Shown piece by piece: positions 25,244 through 32,657 of a stretch of 64,000 nt of DNA. The number at the start of each line of letters is the position of its first letter. Positions within the stretch are counted from its first letter, which is position 1. The stretch is from Candidatus Thiothrix anitrata (GTDB taxonomy: Bacteria; Pseudomonadota; Gammaproteobacteria; Thiotrichales; Thiotrichaceae), in NCBI RefSeq assembly GCF_017901155.1, contig NZ_CP072800.1, forward strand, positions 248,001 through 312,000, read 5' to 3'. A model generated the notes under the pieces. It ran no database searches. It worked only from the letters and a program-made list of their open reading frames with translations, and was not told the DNA's origin. A program made the translations under genes and the position numbers.

Positions 25244-26872
25244 ATGAGTTATCAAGTTCTTGCACGAAAATGGCGGCCTCAAGACTTCCAGCAAATGGTT
25301 GGTCAGGCGCATGTGTTACGTGCCTTGATGAACGCTCTGGATGAAAATCGCCTCCACCACGCTTACTTATTTACCGGCACACGCGGCGTTGGCAAAACCA
25401 CTCTCGCGCGAATTTTTGCCAAATGCCTCAATTGCGAAACTGGCGTTACCGCGAAACCGTGTGGCGAATGCCGCAGTTGCCGTGAAATCGCCGAAGGTCG
25501 TCACGTTGACTTGATTGAAGTCGATGCGGCATCACGCACTAAAGTCGAAGACACCCGCGAATTGCTCGATAATGTGCAATATTCCCCCACACGCGGACGC
25601 TTCAAGATTTACCTGATCGACGAAGTACACATGCTTTCCGGGCACAGTTTCAACGCGCTGTTGAAAACACTGGAAGAGCCGCCGCCGCACGTTAAATTCC
25701 TGTTTGCGACCACCGACCCGCAAAAATTACCCGTCACCATTTTATCGCGTTGCCTCCAATTCAACCTCAAGCGAATGCCGGTGGAAATGATCAGCGGGCA
25801 TTTAAGCACGGTGCTGGAACAAGAAGCCATTCCCTTCAGCGAGGCAGCATTGCGGCTGTTGGCGCGTGCCGCTGATGGCAGTATGCGCGATGCGTTGAGC
25901 TTGACCGATCAGGCCATTGTGACTGGCGGTGGCGCGGTTAGTGAAGCTGACGTGCAAGACATGCTCGGCTTGTTACCGCACGAACACCTGATTGGTTTGT
26001 TACAAGCCATTGCTGATGATGACGGGCAGCGGATGTTGGGTATCGTCGCGCAAATGGCGCAGCTCACTACCGATTTTACCGCTGCGGCTGATAGCTTGAT
26101 TGCGTTATTACACAGCATTGCGGTGCAGCAAGTGGTAACACGCGACGATGCCGACGAGGATATTGCGGCATTGGCAAAACTGCTGTCACCGGCAGATGTG
26201 CAGCTTTATTACCAAATGGCATTGTATGGGCGACGTGATTTACCGTTAGCCCCTGATCCGCGTGGCGGGTTGGAAATGCTGTTGCTGCGGATGCTGGCGT
26301 TCCGGCTGGATGATGGTCAATCTCAACCACACTCAACACAGGTTGAGAAAAAAAAAATTGTAGTTGAAGCGGGGAATCCCCCCCACCCTAACCCTCCCCT
26401 GCAAGGGGGGAGGGAACACAAAGTGCCTACCTCTTTCTCTTTGCCCCCTTCCCCCCTTGCGGGGGAAGGGTTGGGGATGGGGGGGAGTAACACCTGGCAC
26501 ACCATCCTCCCCCAGCTCAACCTCTCCGGCATGGCCTTGCCATTGGCGCAACATTGTTTGCTGGAAAGCATTACCGACACGCATATCACCTTGTTGCTGG
26601 ATGAAAGTGGCTCGACCTTGCAAAGCCCTCGCGCTGCTGCGCAATTAAGCGAAGCGTTAGCGCAACATTACGGGCGTGAGCTGCAATTACAATTCACGGT
26701 AACGGTGTTAACTGAGGAAACCCCGGAAAAACGCGGGCTGCGTGAGGCTGCCGAACGCCAAGCAGCCGCTGAAGCCGCCATTACCAATGACCCGTTTGTA
26801 AAGCAATTACAGGAAACGTTTGGCGCGGTAATTGTACCGGGTAGCATCCGTCCGCGCACAAACAGCGGTTAG
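25244..26872 (+). CDS. dnaX: DNA polymerase III subunits gamma and tau
   Basis: A 542-residue clamp-loader ATPase starting MSYQVLARKWRPQDF. Walker A is GTRGVGKTTLARI; the zinc-binding cysteines are CLNCE...CGECRSC; Walker B/sensor is IDEVHMLS; the SRC arginine-finger motif is ILSRCLQF. AAA+ and collar domains end near residue 365. Codons 369-371 then sit in a run of ten A residues (26348-26357). Slipping either way brings a stop within a few codons, so a short gamma form is likely beside full-length tau. Downstream the linker contains a C/G-rich repeat element translated in frame (PNPPLQGGRE...PLAGEGLGMGG). The C-terminal alpha-binding region is intact. Confidence 0.96.
   Translation: MSYQVLARKWRPQDFQQMVGQAHVLRALMNALDENRLHHAYLFTGTRGVGKTTLARIFAKCLNCETGVTAKPCGECRSCREIAEGRHVDLIEVDAASRTKVEDTRELLDNVQYSPTRGRFKIYLIDEVHMLSGHSFNALLKTLEEPPPHVKFLFATTDPQKLPVTILSRCLQFNLKRMPVEMISGHLSTVLEQEAIPFSEAALRLLARAADGSMRDALSLTDQAIVTGGGAVSEADVQDMLGLLPHEHLIGLLQAIADDDGQRMLGIVAQMAQLTTDFTAAADSLIALLHSIAVQQVVTRDDADEDIAALAKLLSPADVQLYYQMALYGRRDLPLAPDPRGGLEMLLLRMLAFRLDDGQSQPHSTQVEKKKIVVEAGNPPHPNPPLQGGREHKVPTSFSLPPSPLAGEGLGMGGSNTWHTILPQLNLSGMALPLAQHCLLESITDTHITLLLDESGSTLQSPRAAAQLSEALAQHYGRELQLQFTVTVLTEETPEKRGLREAAERQAAAEAAITNDPFVKQLQETFGAVIVPGSIRPRTNSG
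26348..26357 (+). promoter_or_regulatory. A10 slippage/frameshift tract in dnaX
   Basis: Ten consecutive A residues follow GTT GAG. In frame zero they encode Lys-Lys-Lys-Ile. A -1 shift reads AAT TGT AGT TGA; a +1 shift reads TTG TAG. Both stop at once, at the end of the clamp-loader domains. Thermus dnaX uses a comparable A tract for transcriptional slippage, and E. coli uses AAAAAAG for ribosomal frameshifting. That it works here is inferred. Confidence 0.6.
26378..26486 (+). repeat. C/G-rich double-hairpin repeat, copy A (inside dnaX)
   Basis: Outer arms CCCCCCCACCCTAA and TTGGGGATGGGGGG enclose two hairpins, CCCTCCCCTGCAAGGGGGGAGG and CCTTCCCCCCTTGCGGGGGAAGG in their cores. The same architecture recurs at 41648-41747 and 50923-51029. 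The element is read in frame through dnaX without a stop and adds about 36 residues rich in Pro, Gly and Leu to the tau linker. It looks like a REP/MITE-type mobile repeat. Confidence 0.85.
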
Positions 26873-26920
26873 TGTAGTAAACTGTACATCTAATGTTAAA
26901 AACTTGAGGATAGACATACC

Positions 26921-27250
26921 ATGATGGGTAAAGGCGGATTGGGCGGCCTGATGAAGCAGGCGCAACAAATGCAGGAAAACATGCAAAAAGCGCAGGCGGA
27001 AATTGCTGCGATGGAAGTGACCGGGCAATCCGGTGGTGGTTTGGTATCGGTGCAAATCAACGGCAAACACGAATGCCAGCGCGTCAATATCGACCCCAGC
27101 CTGTTTGAAGATGATAAAGACATGCTCGAAGACCTCGTGACTGCTGCGATTAATGACGCAGTACACAAACTCGAAGAAGCCTCACGCACTCGCATGGCTG
27201 GTGTAACTGCCGGAATGGCGATGCCTCCCGGCTTTAAAATGCCGTTTTAA
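26921..27250 (+). CDS. ybaB: YbaB/EbfC family nucleoid-associated protein
   Basis: A 109-residue protein with the family features: a Met/Gly/Gln-rich N-terminus ([19 protein letters not shown]), a beta core with [19 protein letters not shown], and a helical C-terminus ending in [12 protein letters not shown]. These dimeric proteins bind DNA and sit between dnaX and recR in very many bacteria, as here. Length is normal. A GAGGATA site lies upstream. It is eight bases from recR and is co-transcribed with it. Confidence 0.95.
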   Translation: MMGKGGLGGLMKQAQQMQENMQKAQAEIAAMEVTGQSGGGLVSVQINGKHECQRVNIDPSLFEDDKDMLEDLVTAAINDAVHKLEEASRTRMAGVTAGMAMPPGFKMPF

Positions 27251-27257
27251 TTGATGT

Positions 27258-27854
27258 ATGAGTGAATCATCACTGCTAAAAGAACTGATCAACGCCCTGC
27301 GTTGTCTGCCGGGTGTAGGTGCTCGCACAGCACAACGTATGGCTTTCCATTTACTGGAAAATGACCGGCGCAGCGGTGAACGCCTCGCAGACCTCATGGG
27401 TCGGGCAATGCGTGACATTAAACACTGCTCACGTTGCCGCACCTTGACTGAACACGATACCTGCCGCATTTGCGCGAATCCGGCACGGCAACCGCAATTG
27501 CTGTGCGTGGTGGAACACCCCTCCGACGTGGTGGCAGTGGAACAAGCGACCGGCTATCGTGGCTACTATTTCGTATTAGGCGGACGCTTGTCGCCGTTGG
27601 ATGGCATTGGCCCCGAAGACATTGGCTTGGATGTGCTGGAAGCGCGGCTGGATGAGGGTGAAGTGCAAGAGCTAATCCTTGCGACTAATCCCACCGTAGA
27701 AGGCGAAGTCACCGCGCATTACATCAGCGAATTGGCAGCTAAACGTGGCATTCCCGCCTCACGGATTGCGCACGGCGTACCAATGGGTAGCGAACTCGAA
27801 TACGTCGATAGCGGAACCCTTTCCCACGCCTTTGAAGGACGGAGAAAATACTGA
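27258..27854 (+). CDS. recR: Recombination mediator protein RecR
   Basis: A 198-residue RecR of standard length. The N-terminal helix-hairpin-helix has [17 protein letters not shown]; the zinc finger is [16 protein letters not shown]; the Toprim domain has [12 protein letters not shown] and [13 protein letters not shown]; the C-terminal Walker-B-like end is [16 protein letters not shown]. It loads RecA with RecFO at gaps and stalled forks. Its stop overlaps the HIT gene start by one base (TGATG). Confidence 0.97.
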   Translation: MSESSLLKELINALRCLPGVGARTAQRMAFHLLENDRRSGERLADLMGRAMRDIKHCSRCRTLTEHDTCRICANPARQPQLLCVVEHPSDVVAVEQATGYRGYYFVLGGRLSPLDGIGPEDIGLDVLEARLDEGEVQELILATNPTVEGEVTAHYISELAAKRGIPASRIAHGVPMGSELEYVDSGTLSHAFEGRRKY

Positions 27855-28198
27855 TGAGCAACTGTTTGTTCTGCCGCATTGTCGCGGGTGAAATTCCGGC
27901 AAAAATCGCTTACGAAGATGAGGATGTCATCGCGTTTCATGACATTAACCCGCAAGCACCGCTGCATGTGCTGATTATTCCGCGCAAACACATTGCTTCC
28001 ATCAATGACATGCAGCCCGAAGACGCGGCATTGGTGGGCAAGCTGTTTCTGGCAGCAAAACAGATTGCTGCGAATGCTGGGTATGCCGAGAACGGCTATC
28101 GCGTCACCATGAATTGTGGTGCGGATGCGGGGCAAACCGTGTTCCATATTCATTTGCATTTGTTGGCAGGGCGTGAGCTGGGGTGGCCGCCGGGCTGA
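27854..28198 (+). CDS. HIT-family nucleotide hydrolase (HinT-like)
   Basis: A 114-residue histidine-triad protein. CLFCRIVAGEIPAKIAYEDE opens the family fold, and QTVFHIHLHLLAGRELGWPPG carries the H-x-H-x-H catalytic triad. HinT-type members hydrolyse adenosine phosphoramidates and aminoacyl-AMP. Length and motifs are standard. Translationally coupled to recR. Confidence 0.95.
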   Translation: MSNCLFCRIVAGEIPAKIAYEDEDVIAFHDINPQAPLHVLIIPRKHIASINDMQPEDAALVGKLFLAAKQIAANAGYAENGYRVTMNCGADAGQTVFHIHLHLLAGRELGWPPG

Positions 28199-28218
28199 AA
28201 ATAATCTCAGGGCTAAAC

Positions 28219-29991
28219 ATGAAAATTCATTCAGGCATTGTTTTATGCCTCTTTTCGCTGTGGCTTGGGGGCTGCGGCGAAGATAAACCGCAATCGGTGA
28301 CGTTACCGACTGTTGATAAATTCACCGACACCAGCCAGTTGGCTGCGCAAGTGCCGCGTGAGCAGTTGCAGGCGCAAATCCCGGAACTGGCGGTGTATTT
28401 CCAGCGGGTGCAGGCAGCTTTGCAGGCTGATCCACCCATCTTGCAGCTTGATACTACCCAATTGCCGGATGCCAAGGCACAAACGGCGCAAAAATTGGCA
28501 GTCGCTAACCCCGAATTTCGTAAATTTACTCGTGATGAAAAAAGCGGTGCGGCGTTGCGCAATGAAATCATGAATGTGCGCAAAGCATTGCCGGGAGATT
28601 TCAACGGCGGCAATGCCGGACCGTGTGCGCAAGCAGAGTGTTGGCGAGTGGAGATGTACAGCCATTTTCATAACGCTTCGACGATTGCGTTTGTGGATGT
28701 TAGCAAGCAGCAAGTGTTGGGGGTGAGCCGCCAGAACTTTGCCCAGCCGGATTTGCCGCAACATCTGGTCGATCTGGCAGCAAAAATCGCCGGAGCAGCA
28801 CCGGAAATCCAAGCCATTTTGCAGGATCGTAAGCGTGAGCCGGATAAGAAAGAGTTCAAGACCGCGTTGCAGAATTCCATGTGCGAACGTTCCCATCACT
28901 TGTGTGTTGCGCCAACCTATGTGTTTGAAAACGATGCGCTATGGGCAATTGTGGATTTAACCGAGGGCAAGCTGGTGGGTTCGCGCTGGACGGATTTGGG
29001 CAGCAGTGGCCCGAAAACCGTGGTGACGGAACGCCGTTTGGAAAATGAAACCACCTTCCGTAATTTCTGTGAAAAGGTCAATTCGCTGGCGCAAGATGGC
29101 TGGAACATGGATTACGTGATTACGGGGTCGGATGGTTTGCAGCTTACCAATGTCAAATTCAACGATAAGCCGGTGCTGAAAAATGCCAAATTGCTGGATT
29201 GGCACGTGAGTTATTCGACGCGGGAAGGCTTTGGGTATAGCGATGCGATTGGTTGCCCGTTGTTCAGTGCGGCGGTGGTGATTGCGTATGATGGCCCCAA
29301 AGTGGAGCCGATTGTCAAAGACGGGCAGGAAGTGGGCTTTGCGGTGGTGCAGGATTTCCGTCAACCGCCTTGGCCTACGCCGTGCAACTACCGTTACGTG
29401 CAACGCTTTGAGTTTTACAAAGACGGGCGGTTTCGGGTAGCGCAAGCCGATTTCGGGCGTGGTTGCGGGACGGATGGCATGTATCGCCCAGTGGTGCGGA
29501 TTGATCTGGAAACTGGCGCGGAACAAACAGTGGCAGAATGGGATGGCAGCGATTGGCAAACCTGGGATAAGGAACAATGGCGCTTACAAGATGATGACAA
29601 GCTGACCCCGGAAGGTTATCAGTACAAGGTAACGGGCAAGGATGGCACGGGCTTTTTCGTCGAGCCGGGGCGCGGGCAGTTTGGTGATGGTGGGCGCGGT
29701 GACAAGGCGTTTACTTATTTCAGTGCTTATAAACCGGAAGAGGGTGAGCAGGATACGGTAACGATTGGTTCGTGCTGCAATAGCGATTACCGCCAAGGCC
29801 CTGAACAATTCATCGAGCCTGCCGAGCCGTTGCAGGATAAAGACGTGGTGTTGTGGTATGTACCGCAGATGAAAAACGACGGTAATCCGGGCAATGAGTA
29901 TTGCTGGGCAGATACGCGGGTAAAAGATGGAGTGGCAAATATCGAGGTGTGGCCTTGCTGGTCGGGGCCGATGTTTACGCCAGTGAAGTGA
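28219..29991 (+). CDS. Lipoprotein with a degenerate copper-amine-oxidase-like domain
   Basis: A 590-residue predicted lipoprotein (lipobox LGGC at the end of MKIHSGIVLCLFSLWLGGC). From about residue 300 the order of motifs recalls the copper amine oxidase catalytic domain: DGLQLTNVKFNDKPVLKNAKL, IGCPLF, VVIAYDG, then TPCNYRYVQRFEFYKDG. The last fits the T-x-x-N-Y-[DE]-Y topaquinone site with Arg392 in place of the acidic residue and Tyr391 as the would-be cofactor. Where true enzymes have the H-x-H copper ligands, this protein has MYRPVVRIDLETG, so the ligands are missing. It is probably not an oxidase. ATG 28219 is chosen because it begins the signal peptide. The family assignment is from memory of motifs and is moderate. 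Confidence 0.6.
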   Translation: MKIHSGIVLCLFSLWLGGCGEDKPQSVTLPTVDKFTDTSQLAAQVPREQLQAQIPELAVYFQRVQAALQADPPILQLDTTQLPDAKAQTAQKLAVANPEFRKFTRDEKSGAALRNEIMNVRKALPGDFNGGNAGPCAQAECWRVEMYSHFHNASTIAFVDVSKQQVLGVSRQNFAQPDLPQHLVDLAAKIAGAAPEIQAILQDRKREPDKKEFKTALQNSMCERSHHLCVAPTYVFENDALWAIVDLTEGKLVGSRWTDLGSSGPKTVVTERRLENETTFRNFCEKVNSLAQDGWNMDYVITGSDGLQLTNVKFNDKPVLKNAKLLDWHVSYSTREGFGYSDAIGCPLFSAAVVIAYDGPKVEPIVKDGQEVGFAVVQDFRQPPWPTPCNYRYVQRFEFYKDGRFRVAQADFGRGCGTDGMYRPVVRIDLETGAEQTVAEWDGSDWQTWDKEQWRLQDDDKLTPEGYQYKVTGKDGTGFFVEPGRGQFGDGGRGDKAFTYFSAYKPEEGEQDTVTIGSCCNSDYRQGPEQFIEPAEPLQDKDVVLWYVPQMKNDGNPGNEYCWADTRVKDGVANIEVWPCWSGPMFTPVK

Positions 29992-29995
29992 TACA

Positions 29996-30007
29996 GCAAT
30001 ATATTGC
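29996..30007. promoter_or_regulatory. Palindrome GCAATATATTGC, candidate HipB operator
   Basis: A perfect 12-base palindrome 36 bases upstream of the hipA -10 element. A second AT palindrome with the same arms, CAATATTG (30031-30038), lies between -35 and -10. HipB-type antitoxins repress their own promoters at spaced palindromes. Confidence 0.4.
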
Positions 30008-30018
30008 GGAAATAGCCG

Positions 30019-30048
30019 TTATCTTTCTATCAATATTGCTACTATAAT
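30019..30048 (+). promoter_or_regulatory. Candidate hipAB promoter (TTATCT-18-TATAAT)
   Basis: A perfect -10 TATAAT at 30043-30048 with a weak -35 TTATCT at 30019-30024. The hipA ATG at 30055 lies only six bases past the -10, so transcripts from it would start at or next to the ATG and be leaderless. Confidence 0.5.
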
Positions 30049-30054
30049 GCAGAA

Positions 30055-31350
30055 ATGGATAACGAAATCACTTTTGAGCTATTTCATTCAGGGGAATGGC
30101 ATATCGCAGCCAGCATGAGCCTGTTGGAAGCCGCTACCGTAGGCTGGAAAAGTCGTGCCTACCTCGGTTATGCACTGGATTACGCGTTGACGCATCCAGC
30201 TCAGCGCGATGCGCGGGCGTTATCTTGGACATTTCCGGTGAGTTTGCAGCCGCTATCGGTGCGTACTTGGCCCGGTTTTGTCATGGATTTATTGCCACAA
30301 GGTTACGGCAGGCTGGAATTATTGCGGCAATTGGGATTGTCTAGCCGTGCTGAAACCGATGCGGATTGGGCATTATTACGGCATGGTGCGGCTAATCCGG
30401 TGGGTAATTGCCGTATCCGTGAAGCTTACACATGGCTGCAAGAACGCAGCCCGCCACAACGCCAAGGTTTTAGCTTTGCGGAAGTCGCGCAACGCGGGGA
30501 AGCTTTTACCGAACATTTAGCTGCTCACGGCTTATTTGTGGCAGGCTCTTCGGGGGTGCAAGGCGAATGGCCTAAAATCCTGTTAACCGAAGACAACGCT
30601 GGCGCATTATTTCTTGATCATGCCCTACCTGATACCTTGGCGCAGCGGCACTGGTTGGTTAAGTTTGCACGCGGGCAAGATAGAGCACTCAATCGCATTT
30701 TATCGTTGGAAGCTATCTGGATGGAACTGGCGCGTTTTTTAGGGCTGCGCGTACATGATCGTCTCGTATTTACGCAACGCGCCTTGTTTATCCCGCGTTT
30801 TGACCGCGAATGTGTTGCCGGGAATGTTGTGCGTCACGCGCAAGAAAGTTTGTATGCCTTATGCGAGTGCAGTGGTTTTGGTGCAAAACTCAGTCATAAC
30901 ACCGCCTGCCATTGGCTGGCAAAAGCGGCAACTGACCCTCAAACTGAGATTTTGGAATACCTGAAACGTGATGTCGCTAATGTCGTTCTGGGGAATAAAG
31001 ATAATCACGGACGCAATACCGCCATCCAACGCCGTGCCGATGGTTGGGTTGGCTTAACGCCACTGTTTGATTTTGCACCAATGGTGTTTCACCCGGATGG
31101 AATTGCCCGCAATATGCGTTGGGAACAACACGATCAAGGCCATCCAGACTGGCGGGCTGCTGCTCAACAAGCCGCTGATGCTTCGGGCGTTTCCTGTGCG
31201 TTTTTGCTGAACGGTTTGCACGCAATGGCTGACCAGGTTTCCCGATTGCCGGAACAAATGCGGGCATTGGGAATGACCGAAACCGATATTCAACCGTTCG
31301 TGCCCAGCATCTTGGAAGCCGAACGCCAATTACGAGCCTGCAATGGATAA
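30055..31350 (+). CDS. hipA: HipA-family serine/threonine kinase toxin
   Basis: A 431-residue HipA-type kinase. It has the N-terminal subdomain, a glycine-rich SGVQGEWPKILL loop near residue 165, the catalytic loop LGNKDNHGRN with Asp316 and Asn317, and the metal-binding LFDFAPM with Asp339. HipA kinases phosphorylate aminoacyl-tRNA synthetases and stop growth. The toxin comes first and the Xre antitoxin second, with an eight-base overlap, the reverse of E. coli hipBA. All catalytic residues look present, so the toxin is probably active. No clear ribosome site precedes the ATG. Confidence 0.9.
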   Translation: MDNEITFELFHSGEWHIAASMSLLEAATVGWKSRAYLGYALDYALTHPAQRDARALSWTFPVSLQPLSVRTWPGFVMDLLPQGYGRLELLRQLGLSSRAETDADWALLRHGAANPVGNCRIREAYTWLQERSPPQRQGFSFAEVAQRGEAFTEHLAAHGLFVAGSSGVQGEWPKILLTEDNAGALFLDHALPDTLAQRHWLVKFARGQDRALNRILSLEAIWMELARFLGLRVHDRLVFTQRALFIPRFDRECVAGNVVRHAQESLYALCECSGFGAKLSHNTACHWLAKAATDPQTEILEYLKRDVANVVLGNKDNHGRNTAIQRRADGWVGLTPLFDFAPMVFHPDGIARNMRWEQHDQGHPDWRAAAQQAADASGVSCAFLLNGLHAMADQVSRLPEQMRALGMTETDIQPFVPSILEAERQLRACNG

Positions 31351-31645
31351 ACGTTACAAACCCGTATCCGTGCCAGAACAAGTACGACAACGGGTAGCTT
31401 TACTGGAAAGCATCACCAATCAACCGGGAATGTCGCTCACCCAAGCCGTGCGTGAACTCCGCACCGGGTTGCGCTTGACTGTGCCGGAATACGCCAAACT
31501 TACCAAAGTTGCGATTCGCACCATTCACGATATTGAAGCGGGTAAAGCAAACCCTTCACTGGCGACTGCCAATAAATTATTAGCACCGTTTGGGTTGATG
31601 TTGGGTGTTGTCAAACCACAAGGAGACCGCCATGAAAGTTCTTAA
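31343..31645 (+). CDS. hipB: HipB-like Xre-family antitoxin
   Basis: A 100-residue DNA-binding protein with a central helix-turn-helix (LRLTVPEYAKLTKVAIRTIHDIEAGKANPSL, about 48-78). Its start overlaps the hipA stop (ATGGATAA), which couples antitoxin to toxin translation. It would neutralise HipA and repress the operon, probably at the palindromes near 29996-30038. The N-terminal 40 residues are a helical extension. Its last 14 bases overlap the start of the next lipoprotein gene. Confidence 0.88.
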   Translation: MDKRYKPVSVPEQVRQRVALLESITNQPGMSLTQAVRELRTGLRLTVPEYAKLTKVAIRTIHDIEAGKANPSLATANKLLAPFGLMLGVVKPQGDRHESS

Positions 31646-32561
31646 ACTTACAGCACTCGCACTACTGATTCTCCTAAGTGGTTGCGGCGAACCGGACATG
31701 GGCAATTTCAAACCCGGTGTGGCAAACGCTTGTCAGGCAATGCCCGCGTTCATCAGTCAAACCGGAATTGGGCAGGCGGTGGCAATTGATACTCAGCAGC
31801 GCGGTTACACTGGCTTGCGTTTGCTGAATCCGCAAACCCGTAAAACTTGGCAGCATCCGACGTGGGACGATGCCGGGCATGTGGGGGCATTTACCCGCGA
31901 TAAGGATGGCAATATTTACGTTGCGCCGACACCGGAAGTGAGCCTTGCCGAAAATCCGCCCGCGTTGCAAAACCGCATTTACCGGATTGATGCCAAAACT
32001 GGGGAAATGGCGTTGTGGTTGGAATTGCCAGCGGTTGCACTGCCTTCACCCGCGAATCCGTTTGGGACGATGGGGCTGTTTTACGATTGCGATACCCACA
32101 GTTTGTATGCCAGTTCGTTGGCAGGATCAGAACCGCGCCAGGCGCACGGGCGCATTTACCGCATTGAGGTTGCCAGCCAGCAAGTGAAGGCGCAGTTGGA
32201 GGCAACCGATGCGATTGGGGTTGGGGTGTTCAACGGGGTGCAACACAAGCGACTGTATTTTGGTTCGGCGCGTTCCTCGGATGTGTTTTCGGTGGCGTTA
32301 GATGCCAAGGGCAATTTTACCGCTGATGTGCGTCACGAAACCGCACTGGCAACACTGCCTGACGGTAACAGCACCAGCGTGCGCAAAATCCAGTTCGGGC
32401 AGGATCGGCAAGGGCAATTCCTGATGCAATTGAAGGAAACCGAATTCGGATTTCGGCTCTTGGCAGAAAACAATCCGCGCAAACGGACGTACAACTTTGT
32501 TTACCAAGCTGATAAGGATCAGTGGCAGTTTCGTGGGGCTGTGCCAGAGTCCGGGGAATAA
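31632..32561 (+). CDS. Lipoprotein, probable beta-propeller
   Basis: About 309 residues starting MKVLKLTALALLILLSGCGEPD, with lipobox LSGC; AGGAGA lies upstream of ATG 31632. The mature part shows repeated strand-turn units (GNIYVAPTPE, NRIYRIDAKTGEM, GRIYRIEVASQQV, KRLYFGSARSSDVFSVALD) like a six- or seven-bladed propeller of the SMP-30/NHL kind. Function and ligand are unknown. It follows hipB directly but is unlikely to be part of the toxin system. Confidence 0.75.
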   Translation: MKVLKLTALALLILLSGCGEPDMGNFKPGVANACQAMPAFISQTGIGQAVAIDTQQRGYTGLRLLNPQTRKTWQHPTWDDAGHVGAFTRDKDGNIYVAPTPEVSLAENPPALQNRIYRIDAKTGEMALWLELPAVALPSPANPFGTMGLFYDCDTHSLYASSLAGSEPRQAHGRIYRIEVASQQVKAQLEATDAIGVGVFNGVQHKRLYFGSARSSDVFSVALDAKGNFTADVRHETALATLPDGNSTSVRKIQFGQDRQGQFLMQLKETEFGFRLLAENNPRKRTYNFVYQADKDQWQFRGAVPESGE

Positions 32562-32607
32562 AACGACCGCTCTTCGGGTTTAAGTTGCCGTTGTTCTGGT
32601 GCTAACC

Positions 32608-32626
32608 TTATTATCCCAAATAATAA
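32608..32626. promoter_or_regulatory. AT-rich inverted repeat upstream of the first SdrD_B gene
   Basis: TTATTAT and ATAATAA flank a five-base spacer, 31 bases before the ATG at 32658. It could be an operator or a weak hairpin; I see no other signal in this 96-base gap. Confidence 0.3.
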
Positions 32627-32657
32627 TGAAAAATTTTGATGCAAACAGGGGCATTCC

